Below, in pieces: positions 1 through 4,973 of a stretch of 5,092 bases of DNA. The notes under the pieces were generated by a model. It saw only the letters and a list, made by a program, of their open reading frames with translations, made no database searches and was not told the DNA's origin. The stretch comes from Conexibacter sp. GTDB taxonomy: Bacteria > Actinomycetota > Thermoleophilia > Solirubrobacterales > Solirubrobacteraceae. The first letter of the stretch is position 1; each line of letters opens with the position of its first letter. Position numbers and translations under genes: made by a program. The DNA is taken from the NCBI GenBank assembly GCA_025964295.1, contig JAOPZD010000346.1:1-5092 (forward strand), read 5' to 3'.

Positions 1-56
1 GCGAGGGCTTCCGCGTCCCGCAGCAGGACAACTTCCTCGTGCGATCGCGGCTGTAG
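1..56 (+). CDS. C-terminal end of an unidentified protein (5' end outside window)
   Basis: An open frame enters from the left edge and ends at TAG (54-56). The last residues read EGFRVPQQDNFLVRSRL. The mix of charged, aromatic and aliphatic residues looks like a genuine protein end, unlike the Arg/Pro/Ala-rich readings of the other two forward frames. The fragment is only 17 residues and has no diagnostic motif. Endings of this kind occur in acetyltransferases and other small enzymes, but I do not assign a family. The gene converges on the leftward hydrolase gene, whose stop codon lies 68 bases away. Confidence 0.5.
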   Translation, partial: EGFRVPQQDNFLVRSRL

Positions 57-88
57 AGCTCCCGACCCGGGGCGACACCCGCGGCGGT

Positions 89-120
89 CGCGTGCACAGG
101 CGTCAGCGACGTGCAGCGCG
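89..120. terminator. Imperfect hairpin between convergent genes, possible terminator
   Basis: CGCGTGCAC (89-97) can pair with GTGCAGCGCG (111-120) with one bulged G, leaving a 13-nt loop. It lies between the stop codon at 56 and the leftward stop at 125, where a bidirectional terminator would be expected. There is no T-run on either strand, so it does not fit the classical intrinsic terminator, although T-poor hairpins are common in high-GC actinobacteria. The functional call is inference. Confidence 0.25.
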
Positions 121-124
121 GTGG

Positions 125-1075
125 TTAGTTGCAGTGCTTCTGGGCGCGCGCGTCGGCCTTGGTCTTCTTGAAGGCGGCGAGCCGGTTACCGGCCAGCGGT
201 GAGTAGGTCTTGCTCCTGGAGTTCCAGGCAAGGGCGAACCACACCTCGGGGGTCGACAGGATCGCCCTGCCCGCTGACCTGATGGCCGCGGCGGTGTAGC
301 CGTTGTACTCCCCCAGTCCGATCGGCTTGTTCGGGAAGCCCCGGGCGTCCATCCAGGTCGCGAGCAGCGGGACGGCGCGGGCCGGGAGCAAGCTGCCCGG
401 CGCGGCGGCCGTGCCGCTCTGGTAGGAGTCGACCGCGACGAAGTCCCAGTCGCGAAGCAACGACCTGCTGGTGAACCTGGCGAAGGTGGGGGCACGGTGG
501 TCGAGCAGCCAGCCGTTGAGGATCGGGCCGACGGCGATGTCCGGCGCCTGCATGGCCTTCAGGAACCTCTTCGAACCGGCACGGAAGGCGGCGGGGCGCA
601 TGTCGCCGTACGGCTCGTGCCAGAAGGTCACGGCGACCGGGACGCCCAGGCTGTCGAGGTAGGCCCGCGTCTTCTCGAGCCATCGGTCGTAGCCGCCGTT
701 GATCAGCCTCTTCACGTGCGGGACCTTGTACGAGAGCACGGGCATCATGCCGGCCTTGACGGAGCGTCGGATGAGCGTGGACTGGCTCTTCCCGGTCGGG
801 TCGAGCGAGGCGAAGATCCGGCGAGCCTCGATCCCACAGGCGCCGACTTCCTGGATCCGCCGGGCCCACAGGCCGGACGGGGCCGACATGCCGACGATCT
901 TCGCGGTGGCGGCGGTGGCGGCCGTGGCGGCGGTGGCTGTGCTGGCGATGGTGGCGGCTGCGTCGCTGGGGTCGCTGGGGTCGCTGGCGTCGCTGGCGTC
1001 GCTGGGGCCGGTGGACACGAGGAAGGCCGCGGCTGCCGTGGCGGCAACGATCGACACGAGGGCGCGCTGGCGCAT
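125..1075 (-). CDS. Secreted GH26-like glycoside hydrolase (TIM-barrel, beta-mannanase type)
   Basis: The 316-residue product starts at the ATG at 1075-1073, chosen because AAGGAG lies 7 nt upstream; an in-frame ATG at 1123 lacks this and would put charged residues before the signal peptide. Residues 1-22 form a signal peptide (MRQR, then an Ala/Val-rich core). Residues 25-38 are a Ser-Asp-Ala/Pro linker and 39-58 an Ala/Thr linker. The catalytic region begins near KIVGMSAPSGLW (59-70). Two motifs match family GH26: TFWHEPYGDM (150-159), where Glu154 would be the acid/base, and IGLGEYNGY (252-260), where Glu256 would be the nucleophile. WDFVAVDSYQSGT (210-222) fits a late barrel strand. Cys80 and Cys315 could form a disulfide joining the ends of the domain. 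The domain (about 255 residues) is on the short side for GH26, with no visible carbohydrate-binding module. The likely role is extracellular cleavage of a beta-linked polysaccharide. The substrate is not determined by sequence, and a related non-mannanase barrel family remains possible. It is divergent from the DHFR-fold gene. Confidence 0.8.
   Translation of the reverse strand: MRQRALVSIVAATAAAAFLVSTGPSDASDASDPSDPSDAAATIASTATAATAATAATAKIVGMSAPSGLWARRIQEVGACGIEARRIFASLDPTGKSQSTLIRRSVKAGMMPVLSYKVPHVKRLINGGYDRWLEKTRAYLDSLGVPVAVTFWHEPYGDMRPAAFRAGSKRFLKAMQAPDIAVGPILNGWLLDHRAPTFARFTSRSLLRDWDFVAVDSYQSGTAAAPGSLLPARAVPLLATWMDARGFPNKPIGLGEYNGYTAAAIRSAGRAILSTPEVWFALAWNSRSKTYSPLAGNRLAAFKKTKADARAQKHCN
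903..956 (-). repeat. 9-bp tandem repeat array encoding the Ala/Thr linker
   Basis: About six 9-bp units follow the plus-strand pattern GCGGTGGCG. The first two (903-911 and 912-920) are identical, and the later ones (921-929, 930-938, 939-947, 948-956) differ at one to three bases. Read on the minus strand they encode the Ala-Thr-Ala linker between the signal peptide and the catalytic domain of the hydrolase. Because the unit is a multiple of three, gain or loss of units would change linker length without breaking the frame. Confidence 0.75.
963..1007 (-). repeat. 9-bp tandem repeat array encoding the Ser-Asp-Ala/Pro linker
   Basis: There are five consecutive 9-bp units: TCGCTGGGG at 963, 972 and 999, and TCGCTGGCG at 981 and 990. 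On the minus strand they give Ser-Asp-Pro or Ser-Asp-Ala triplets. This is an acidic, flexible spacer right after the signal peptide of the hydrolase. Units of the same type are nearly identical in bases as well as in amino acids, which points to recent repeat expansion. Confidence 0.8.
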
Positions 1076-1082
1076 GTGCGTT

Positions 1083-1088
1083 CTCCTT
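1083..1088 (-). promoter_or_regulatory. Ribosome binding site of the GH26-like gene
   Basis: On the minus strand AAGGAG is followed by 7 nt and then the ATG at 1075. This site fixes the start and excludes the 16-residue upstream extension. Confidence 0.75.
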
Positions 1089-1314
1089 GACGAGGTCTGA
1101 GGGGGGACACTCGACCGTCTCAACCGGGCACGTTCGCGTCGCTGCGGCCAGCGCCCGATCCCTGGTGGGGGTGGCCTGCCCCGGCACCCCCCCGGCCAGC
1201 CCCCTCAAGGGCCCCCGGCCTTGCCGTTGATCTGGGGTCGGTGTGGCGGGTGACATGGTCTGACCGGTGAATCTTCCGAGCGTTGTCGGTCGGTACGCCC
1301 GATGCTCGACTCAC

Positions 1315-1320
1315 GAGAGG
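1315..1320 (+). promoter_or_regulatory. Ribosome binding site selecting the GTG start at 1329
   Basis: GAGAGG lies 8 nt before GTG 1329. The in-frame ATG at 1302 has no such site and would add nine residues (MLDSREADA) ahead of the conserved start of this family, so the GTG is preferred. Confidence 0.65.
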
Positions 1321-1328
1321 CTGACGCT

Positions 1329-1892
1329 GTGCGGAGACTGACCTTCGGCATGAACCTGAGCCTGGACGGCTACATCGCCGCGCCCGGCGACGACCTCGGC
1401 TGGAGCGTGCCGAGCGACGAGCTGTTCCAGTGGTGGTCCGACCGGGTGGGGGCCACGGGCCTGGCGCTGTACGGGCGCAGGCTGTGGGAGACGATGAGCT
1501 CCCACTGGCCGACCGCCGACCAGCAGCCTGGCGCCACACCGGCGCAGATCGAGTTCGCCCACCGCTGGCGGAGCATGCCGAAGGTGGTGTTCTCCTCGAC
1601 GACCAGCGCGGTCGACTGGAACGCTCGCCTGGTCACCGGCGACGCTGTCACCGAGATCGCCCGGCTCAAGACCGAGGATGGCGGGCCCATGGACGTCGCC
1701 GGGGCCACCCTCGCCGCCGCGGCCATGCGGGCCGGGCTGATCGACGAGTACGCGATCGTCACCCACCCGGTCCTGGTGGGCGGCGGCACGCCGTTCTTCA
1801 CGGCCCTGGACACCTGGGTGAACCTGAACCTGGTGGAGACCCGGACCTTTCCCGGTGGCGTGCTCCTGACCAGGTACGAGACCAGGCGCTGA
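1329..1892 (+). CDS. Dihydrofolate reductase family protein (RibD C-terminal-like reductase)
   Basis: The product is 187 residues from the GTG start and opens with MRRLTFGMNLSLDGYIA, the typical first beta strand and loop of the RibD C-terminal/DHFR-fold family. Further motifs are GDDLGW (20-25), YGRRLWETM (48-56), KVVFSST (85-91), GGPMDVAGATLAAA (118-131, the nucleotide-binding glycine-rich stretch), LIDEY (137-141) and HPVLVGGGTPFF (146-157). Length and motif order are complete for the family. Members bind NAD(P)H and are cytoplasmic. Many stand-alone actinobacterial members have no known substrate, so folate or riboflavin synthesis should not be assumed. No riboflavin genes are nearby. The gene is divergent from the hydrolase and is followed by a 172-bp gap, so it looks monocistronic. 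The alternative start is ATG 1302. Confidence 0.9.
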   Translation: MRRLTFGMNLSLDGYIAAPGDDLGWSVPSDELFQWWSDRVGATGLALYGRRLWETMSSHWPTADQQPGATPAQIEFAHRWRSMPKVVFSSTTSAVDWNARLVTGDAVTEIARLKTEDGGPMDVAGATLAAAAMRAGLIDEYAIVTHPVLVGGGTPFFTALDTWVNLNLVETRTFPGGVLLTRYETRR

Positions 1893-2028
1893 AGACCCGA
1901 CCTCGGATCAGCGCGGGCTTCGGGCCTCCCAAGGAGCTCGTGGCGCTGAGCGTCTTGGCGCCGTGACGCGGCCGGGACGACAGCGAGGCACAGCTGCCGT
2001 CGGATCGTTCAGGTTCCTCGACGCGAGC

Positions 2029-2058
2029 TTGTCTGCCGCCGGACGGTCCCAATATGGT
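2029..2058 (+). promoter_or_regulatory. Promoter placing the GTG start at or near the transcript 5' end
   Basis: TTGTCT (2029-2034; four of six bases of TTGACA) is followed after 18 nt by TATGGT (2053-2058), which fits the actinobacterial -10 form TANNNT. Only six bases separate it from the GTG at 2065, the distance expected between a -10 element and +1. No Shine-Dalgarno sequence lies in between. Together this predicts a leaderless mRNA, a known and common class in actinobacteria. Confidence 0.55.
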
Positions 2059-2064
2059 GCGCCG

Positions 2065-3309
2065 GTGACCTCCACTGGCATCCGCTCCGCGCTCGGGCTC
2101 GCTGCGGCGCTCGTCGTCCTCGCTCTCCCGTCCGTCGCGTGGGCCGATGGCCCGGCGGCGCCGGAGGTCGTGACGCAGGCGGCGACCGACGTCACCAGCA
2201 GCGGCGCCGTGCTGCACGCGAAGGTCGTCACGCACGGCACGGCGACGTCGGCGTACTTCGCCTACGGCACGGCGCCGGATCACCTGACGTGGCGCTCGCC
2301 GAGCGTCGTCGTCGACGACAAGCCGGGGGAGATCCCGGTGGACGTCGCGATCGGCGGCCTGAGGGCCGGCACCGCGTACTCCGTCGTCGCGGTCGCCGAG
2401 AACGACGACTGGATCGTCAGCGGCGACGCCGTCACGGTCCAGACGCTCGCGCCGCCCGTCGTCGCTGTCGCCCCGGTGACCGACATCACCTACAAGTCGG
2501 CGACGCTGCATCTCACGGTCGCCACGCACGGACTGCCGGTCACGATCAGCGGCACCGTGGCGACCAACCGGGTGGTCGTCAACGGGGTGCGCACCCCGGG
2601 CAAGAGCGTCCCGTTCGGCCCGATCGCCGCGACCGCTGACGGCGACGTCGCGATCCCGCTCGCCGGCCTCGACGCGGGCGCGAGCTATGACGTCGTCGCG
2701 ACGGCCACCAGCGCGGGCGGTGTCGCAGCTGCGCGCGGGCGGTTCGAGACCACGCGCCTGATCTTCATGCCCAGGCCGCGGATCGCGCCCGCCAAGCCCG
2801 TCGAGTACGGCAGCCAGGTCACGATCGCCGGCGTCATCGACCGCCGCGCCGGCCTCCCGCTGACGCTCGTCGAGCAGCCGTACCCGTTCACCGCGCCGAT
2901 CGCGCCGGTGCTCGGCGCCACGACGGTCACCGACGCCCAGGGCGCCTACGCGATCGACCTGCGGGTGACGCGCACCACGAGCTTCGGCGTCACCACCGAC
3001 GGCGCCGCGGCGCCGACCCCGGCCAACCTGACCAAGGTGAAGGTCTTCCCGGCGCTGACCGTCAAGGTCAAGCGCGTCAAGGGCCATCGCTTCGCGTTCA
3101 CCGGCGCCTACCTGCCGAGGATCGCGGCCAAGGCGTCGCTCTACCGCCGCGGCGCGGGCCGCGTGGGCACCGCGGTCTCGACCACCGGGCGCTTCGCGTT
3201 CGCGGCGCGCCCCCTGAAGCCCGGCAAGTACGAGGTCCGGATCGCCGTCCCGAAGACCGCCGGCCTGGAGAGCGTCAAGAGCAAGGCCATCACGATCCCG
3301 CGACGCTAG
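2065..3309 (+). CDS. Secreted protein of two FN3-like and two Ig-like beta-sandwich modules
   Basis: The product is 414 residues from GTG 2065. The frame is open further upstream to another GTG at 1963, but that extension is Arg-rich and would bury the signal peptide, while the promoter supports 2065. Residues 1-27 are a signal peptide (IRSALGLAAALVVLALPSVAWA, cleavage after AWA). Residues about 33-128 form a fibronectin type III-like module (SGAVLHAKV, AYFAYGTAP, GLRAGTAYSVVAVAEN). A second follows at 131-230 (KSATLHLTV, GLDAGASYDVVATATSAGG, RFETT). Residues about 237-328 are an Ig-like module (VEYGSQVTIAGVI, TVTDAQGAYAIDLRVTRTT), and 329-412 another (LTVKVKRVKGHRFAFTGAYL, STTGRFAFAARPLKPGKYEVRIAV). 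No catalytic motif, sortase signal, lipobox or C-terminal membrane anchor is visible. It is probably an extracellular adhesive or structural protein; its ligand is unknown. It is transcribed alone, and an inverted repeat follows its stop. Confidence 0.8.
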   Translation: MTSTGIRSALGLAAALVVLALPSVAWADGPAAPEVVTQAATDVTSSGAVLHAKVVTHGTATSAYFAYGTAPDHLTWRSPSVVVDDKPGEIPVDVAIGGLRAGTAYSVVAVAENDDWIVSGDAVTVQTLAPPVVAVAPVTDITYKSATLHLTVATHGLPVTISGTVATNRVVVNGVRTPGKSVPFGPIAATADGDVAIPLAGLDAGASYDVVATATSAGGVAAARGRFETTRLIFMPRPRIAPAKPVEYGSQVTIAGVIDRRAGLPLTLVEQPYPFTAPIAPVLGATTVTDAQGAYAIDLRVTRTTSFGVTTDGAAAPTPANLTKVKVFPALTVKVKRVKGHRFAFTGAYLPRIAAKASLYRRGAGRVGTAVSTTGRFAFAARPLKPGKYEVRIAVPKTAGLESVKSKAITIPRR

Positions 3310-3315
3310 CCGGCG

Positions 3316-3346
3316 TCCCGGGGATGTTGGCCTGACCGCCCCGGGA
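3316..3346 (+). terminator. Inverted repeat after the FN3/Ig gene, possible terminator or operator
   Basis: TCCCGGGG (3316-3323) and CCCCGGGA (3339-3346) are perfect 8-bp inverted arms with a 15-nt loop. The structure begins 6 bases after the stop codon of the secreted protein gene and ends 1 base before the TAGGGT -10 element of the next gene. It could terminate the upstream transcript, although no T-run follows, or serve as an operator covering the -35/spacer region of the downstream promoter. Confidence 0.45.
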
Positions 3347-3347
3347 G

Positions 3348-3353
3348 TAGGGT
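3348..3353 (+). promoter_or_regulatory. -10 element (TAGGGT) for the small membrane protein gene
   Basis: TAGGGT fits the TANNNT actinobacterial -10 form and ends six bases before ATG 3360, the same spacing as at the GTG at 2065. No Shine-Dalgarno sequence precedes the ATG, so a leaderless transcript is predicted. The -35 is weak: TTGGCC (3327-3332) gives a short 15-nt spacer. Confidence 0.45.
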
Positions 3354-3359
3354 CTCGCC

Positions 3360-3728
3360 ATGGGTGAGATGAACCTCGGCACGTCGCTGGCGATCGCGCG
3401 CTTGGCCGTGGGAGGGTCCGCGTTCGCGGCGCCGCGCCTGACCGGTCGCGCGTTCGGGCTCGACGCGGACGCCAACCCGCAGGCGCCCTACCTCGCACGC
3501 CTGTTCGGCGCCCGTGACGCCGCCCTGGGCATCGGGATCCTGACCAGCCGCGGCGACGCGCAGCGCCAGTGGCTGATGATCGGCGCCGGCTGCGACGCGG
3601 CCGATGCGCTGGCCGGCATCGCCGGGGGCCGGGCGGGCTACTTGCCCAAGGCGGCCTCGGCCCTCGTCACGGCGGCGGCCTTGGGCGGGATCGTCCTCGG
3701 CGTGCTGGCGTTGCGCGACGCCGGCTGA
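3360..3728 (+). CDS. Small four-helix membrane protein, DUF4267-like
   Basis: The product is 122 residues. Four hydrophobic segments are visible, at about 8-26, 43-62, 71-90 and 95-118, with Arg/Asp-rich turns between them. The pattern ARLFGARDAALGIGIL (46-61), then a polar turn, WLMIGAGCDAADALAGIAGGRAG (71-93) with buried Asp79 and Asp82, and a final Ala/Gly/Leu helix, resembles the DUF4267 family of short actinobacterial membrane proteins. The match is from memory of the pattern, and the family has no established function. ATG 3360 is supported by the adjacent -10 element; a second in-frame ATG (3369) would remove three residues. It appears monocistronic, with a hairpin two bases after the stop. 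Confidence 0.75.
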   Translation: MGEMNLGTSLAIARLAVGGSAFAAPRLTGRAFGLDADANPQAPYLARLFGARDAALGIGILTSRGDAQRQWLMIGAGCDAADALAGIAGGRAGYLPKAASALVTAAALGGIVLGVLALRDAG

Positions 3729-3729
3729 C

Positions 3730-3755
3730 AGCGCGCGTCGCGCCAGGCGCGCGCT
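3730..3755 (+). terminator. Hairpin directly after the membrane protein gene
   Basis: AGCGCGCG (3730-3737) pairs perfectly with CGCGCGCT (3748-3755) around a 10-nt loop, starting two bases after the stop at 3728. An alternative inner pairing also exists because the region is CG-repetitive. Its position fits a terminator. No U-tract follows, so it would be a T-poor actinobacterial type at best. Confidence 0.45.
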
Positions 3756-3982
3756 CGGGCAGGAGTTGGAGCGCTCGTTCCGCGCGGTCGCCTGGCGATC
3801 GCTTCGACGAGGCGTCGATGTCAACCGCACGCACACGCTGCCACGCCCGCAGCGCCGTTGTCGGTAGGCACGTGAAGGCCATCAGCCGGCGATCAGCGCC
3901 AGGTGGTGGCCGTGCCGATGACGCTGCGGCCCGCACCGACGTCGACCGCAGCCGTTGGCGCGCCCAGCGCACGCGAGGTTCC

Positions 3983-4004
3983 CCGGGCACTCGCGAGTGC
4001 CCGG
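3983..4004. promoter_or_regulatory. Perfect 22-bp palindrome, candidate operator
   Basis: The half-site CCGGGCACTCG (3983-3993) is followed immediately by its exact reverse complement (3994-4004), with no spacer. It lies 92 bp upstream of ATG 4096 and 20 bp before a possible -10 (TAGCTT, 4024). A perfect symmetric site suits a dimeric repressor or activator. As RNA it would need a loop opened at the centre and would leave a stem of about 9 bp; without a T-run a terminator is less likely. It is 255 bp from the upstream gene's stop, which already has a closer hairpin. Confidence 0.5.
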
Positions 4005-4082
4005 CGCGGCGGGTCGCCGGACGTAGCTTCCCCGATCGACGGCGGTCCGACGGCCGCTGATCCACCCAAGCGACTCCAGAAC

Positions 4083-4095
4083 GGAGGCCACCTCC
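4083..4095 (+). promoter_or_regulatory. Ribosome binding site that can pair with the bases before the ATG
   Basis: GGAGG (4083-4087) is 8 nt from ATG 4096 and supports that start. The five bases just before the ATG, CCTCC (4091-4095), are its exact complement, separated by a CCA loop. Folding would hide the ribosome site. The stem is only 5 bp, so a regulatory effect is speculative. Confidence 0.6.
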
Positions 4096-4962
4096 ATGGT
4101 CCAAACATCAAGAGCACGATGGGTTGCGCTCATCGCCGGAATGGCCGTCGCCTTGCCGGCGGCCGCCGCCCAGGCCAGTTCCGGCGGCCCCGTCGCCACC
4201 GCTGCGGGCGGCGACGCCGCGCCGCTGAACCCGTCCGTCGTCGGCGTCCCCATCCAGCGCACCGACGCGGCGCTCTCCGGCGCCGCAGACGCCGTCGACG
4301 GCGGCGACGGCGCCGGCGCCGCGGCCAAGCTCACGGCAACGCGCCGGTACCTGCTGCGCTCCTACTCGGGCGCCAAGTACCTGATCGCCAACCAGCCGCC
4401 GCCGGTCGCCGACGACGCCCGCGTGAGCTCCAAGAAGTTCGTCAGGCTCGCGAAGCGGGCCATCAGGGCCGCGCGCGCGCGGACTGCCAACCACGGCGTG
4501 AACGTCACCGCGCGGGCAAGCGGCGGTGCTGTCGGCCCGGTCTTCGCCGACGCGCCGACGGCGGTCTTCAGCGTCCTCACCAGCCAGTACAGCGCCGTGA
4601 CCGCCTCGGTCGGCATGGCCCCCGACGCGACGGGCCAGCTGCTCGCCAAGGCCAACACCGTGCTCGACACGGCGATCATCCTGCGCAACCGGCTGGTGCA
4701 GATCATCCACACCGCCGCCCCGCCGGTAGCGGACGACGCCCGCGTCAAGGCGCACGCAGCGCAGGACGACGTCACCACCTTCGACCTGGTGATGCCCGGC
4801 CTCGCCCTGCTGATCGGCGACGAGCTCCAGCAGATGAACGCCGCCTCCGCGGACGCCTCTGTGCCGGCCGAGGCGAAGGCCGTGCTCACCGACGCGATCG
4901 CTGCGGACACGCAGGTCCAGACCTTGGTCAACCAGTACTGGCCGCCCGTCGTCGCCGACTGA
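4096..4962 (+). CDS. Secreted helical protein with PPVADDARV repeats, family not recognised
   Basis: The product is 288 residues. Residues 1-27 are a signal peptide (MVQTSRARWVALIAGMAVAL, then an Ala-rich end, cleavage after AQA). Residues 28-80 are Ala/Gly/Asp-rich and probably flexible. The rest is rich in Ala, Leu, Val and charged residues and looks alpha-helical. PPVADDARV occurs at 102-110 and 209-217, and the protein ends in PPVVAD (283-288). Each copy follows a hydrophobic or amphipathic stretch (YLLRSYSGAKYLIANQ, AIILRNRLVQIIHTA, VQTLVNQYW), which suggests three helix-plus-motif units. A basic helix follows the first copy (KKFVRLAKRAIRAARARTAN, 113-132). No cysteine, catalytic motif or membrane anchor is present. 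The DUF-level family is unknown to me, and I assign no function. The next exported protein gene begins 11 nt after its stop, probably in the same transcript. Confidence 0.75.
   Translation: MVQTSRARWVALIAGMAVALPAAAAQASSGGPVATAAGGDAAPLNPSVVGVPIQRTDAALSGAADAVDGGDGAGAAAKLTATRRYLLRSYSGAKYLIANQPPPVADDARVSSKKFVRLAKRAIRAARARTANHGVNVTARASGGAVGPVFADAPTAVFSVLTSQYSAVTASVGMAPDATGQLLAKANTVLDTAIILRNRLVQIIHTAAPPVADDARVKAHAAQDDVTTFDLVMPGLALLIGDELQQMNAASADASVPAEAKAVLTDAIAADTQVQTLVNQYWPPVVAD
4399..4424 (+). repeat. First coding repeat of the PPVADDARV motif
   Basis: This 26-bp stretch matches 4720-4745 at 24 of 26 positions and encodes the first PPVADDARV copy (the last codon is incomplete by one base). The two differences are in the Val-Ala codons and are silent. 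The bases on either side are not conserved, so identity is confined to the motif. Confidence 0.7.
4720..4745 (+). repeat. Second coding repeat of the PPVADDARV motif
   Basis: This is the partner of 4399-4424, offset by 321 bp (107 codons). The peptide PPVADDARV is identical in both, with silent changes in the Val (GTC to GTA) and Ala (GCC to GCG) codons. A third, degenerate copy (PPVVAD) forms the end of the protein at 4942-4959. Confidence 0.7.
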
Positions 4963-4973
4963 ACGGACCCCAC

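Larger units (their letters stand above)
1076..1328. promoter_or_regulatory. Divergent intergenic region with GC-rich hairpin
   Basis: This 253-bp non-coding stretch separates the leftward hydrolase from the rightward DHFR-fold gene and must hold both promoters. A GC-rich hairpin lies in the middle: GGGGGTG (1167-1173) pairs with CACCCCC (1185-1191), and the stem continues with CC/GG across a bulged G. CCCCCGGCC occurs at both 1189-1197 and 1212-1220, 23 bp apart, roughly two helical turns. Promoter candidates are weak. Leftward, TTGAGA (1123-1118) is followed after 17 nt by a poor TCAGAC. Rightward, TTGATC (1227-1232) is followed after 18 nt by a poor TGACAT (1251-1256). I do not trust either as a mapped promoter. 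Confidence 0.35.
3729..4095. other. Gene-free region upstream of the PPVADDARV protein
   Basis: These 367 bases hold no convincing gene. The readings that stay open on both strands are Arg/Pro/Ala-rich shadows without start signals or family motifs. The visible contents are the hairpin at 3730-3755, a direct repeat ATCAGC at 3881 and 3892 (11 bp apart), long-range complementary arms GGCACG (3867-3872) and CGTGCC (3911-3916), the 22-bp palindrome at 3983-4004, and the ribosome-site hairpin at 4083-4095. TAGCTT (4024-4029) fits a TANNNT -10 but has no good -35. A small RNA or long 5' leader is possible but not shown. Confidence 0.5.

Noticed and set aside
186..1256. Leftward open frame of 356 codons overlapping the hydrolase
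   Set aside because: The Arg/Pro/His-rich reading is out of frame with the GH26 motifs, and no ribosome site or fold is recognisable.
1931..1966. Mini-ORF GTG-to-TGA of 8 codons preceded by AAGGAG
   Set aside because: The spacing from AAGGAG to GTG is only 3 nt, too short for efficient initiation, and nothing downstream suggests a leader peptide.
1963..2064. N-terminal extension of the FN3/Ig protein to GTG 1963
   Set aside because: It would put 34 mostly polar residues before a clean signal peptide, and the -35/-10 pair lies inside it.
1798..3498. Long leftward open frame of 566 codons over the FN3/Ig gene
   Set aside because: It is extremely rich in Arg, Asp and Gly, has no domain pattern, and lies antisense to a gene with a signal peptide, modules and a promoter. 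It is a GC-bias shadow.
3881..3897. Direct repeat ATCAGC, 11 bp apart
   Set aside because: A six-base match is too short to stand out in this composition, although the one-turn spacing was noted.
4037..4054. Direct repeat CGACGGC, 11 bp apart
   Set aside because: A seven-base GC-type match is expected by chance here, with no other sign of a regulator site.
3882..4334. Leftward open frame of 150 codons across the gene-free region
   Set aside because: It starts inside and antisense to the PPVADDARV gene, is low-complexity Ala/Pro/Arg/Ser, and has no family motif.
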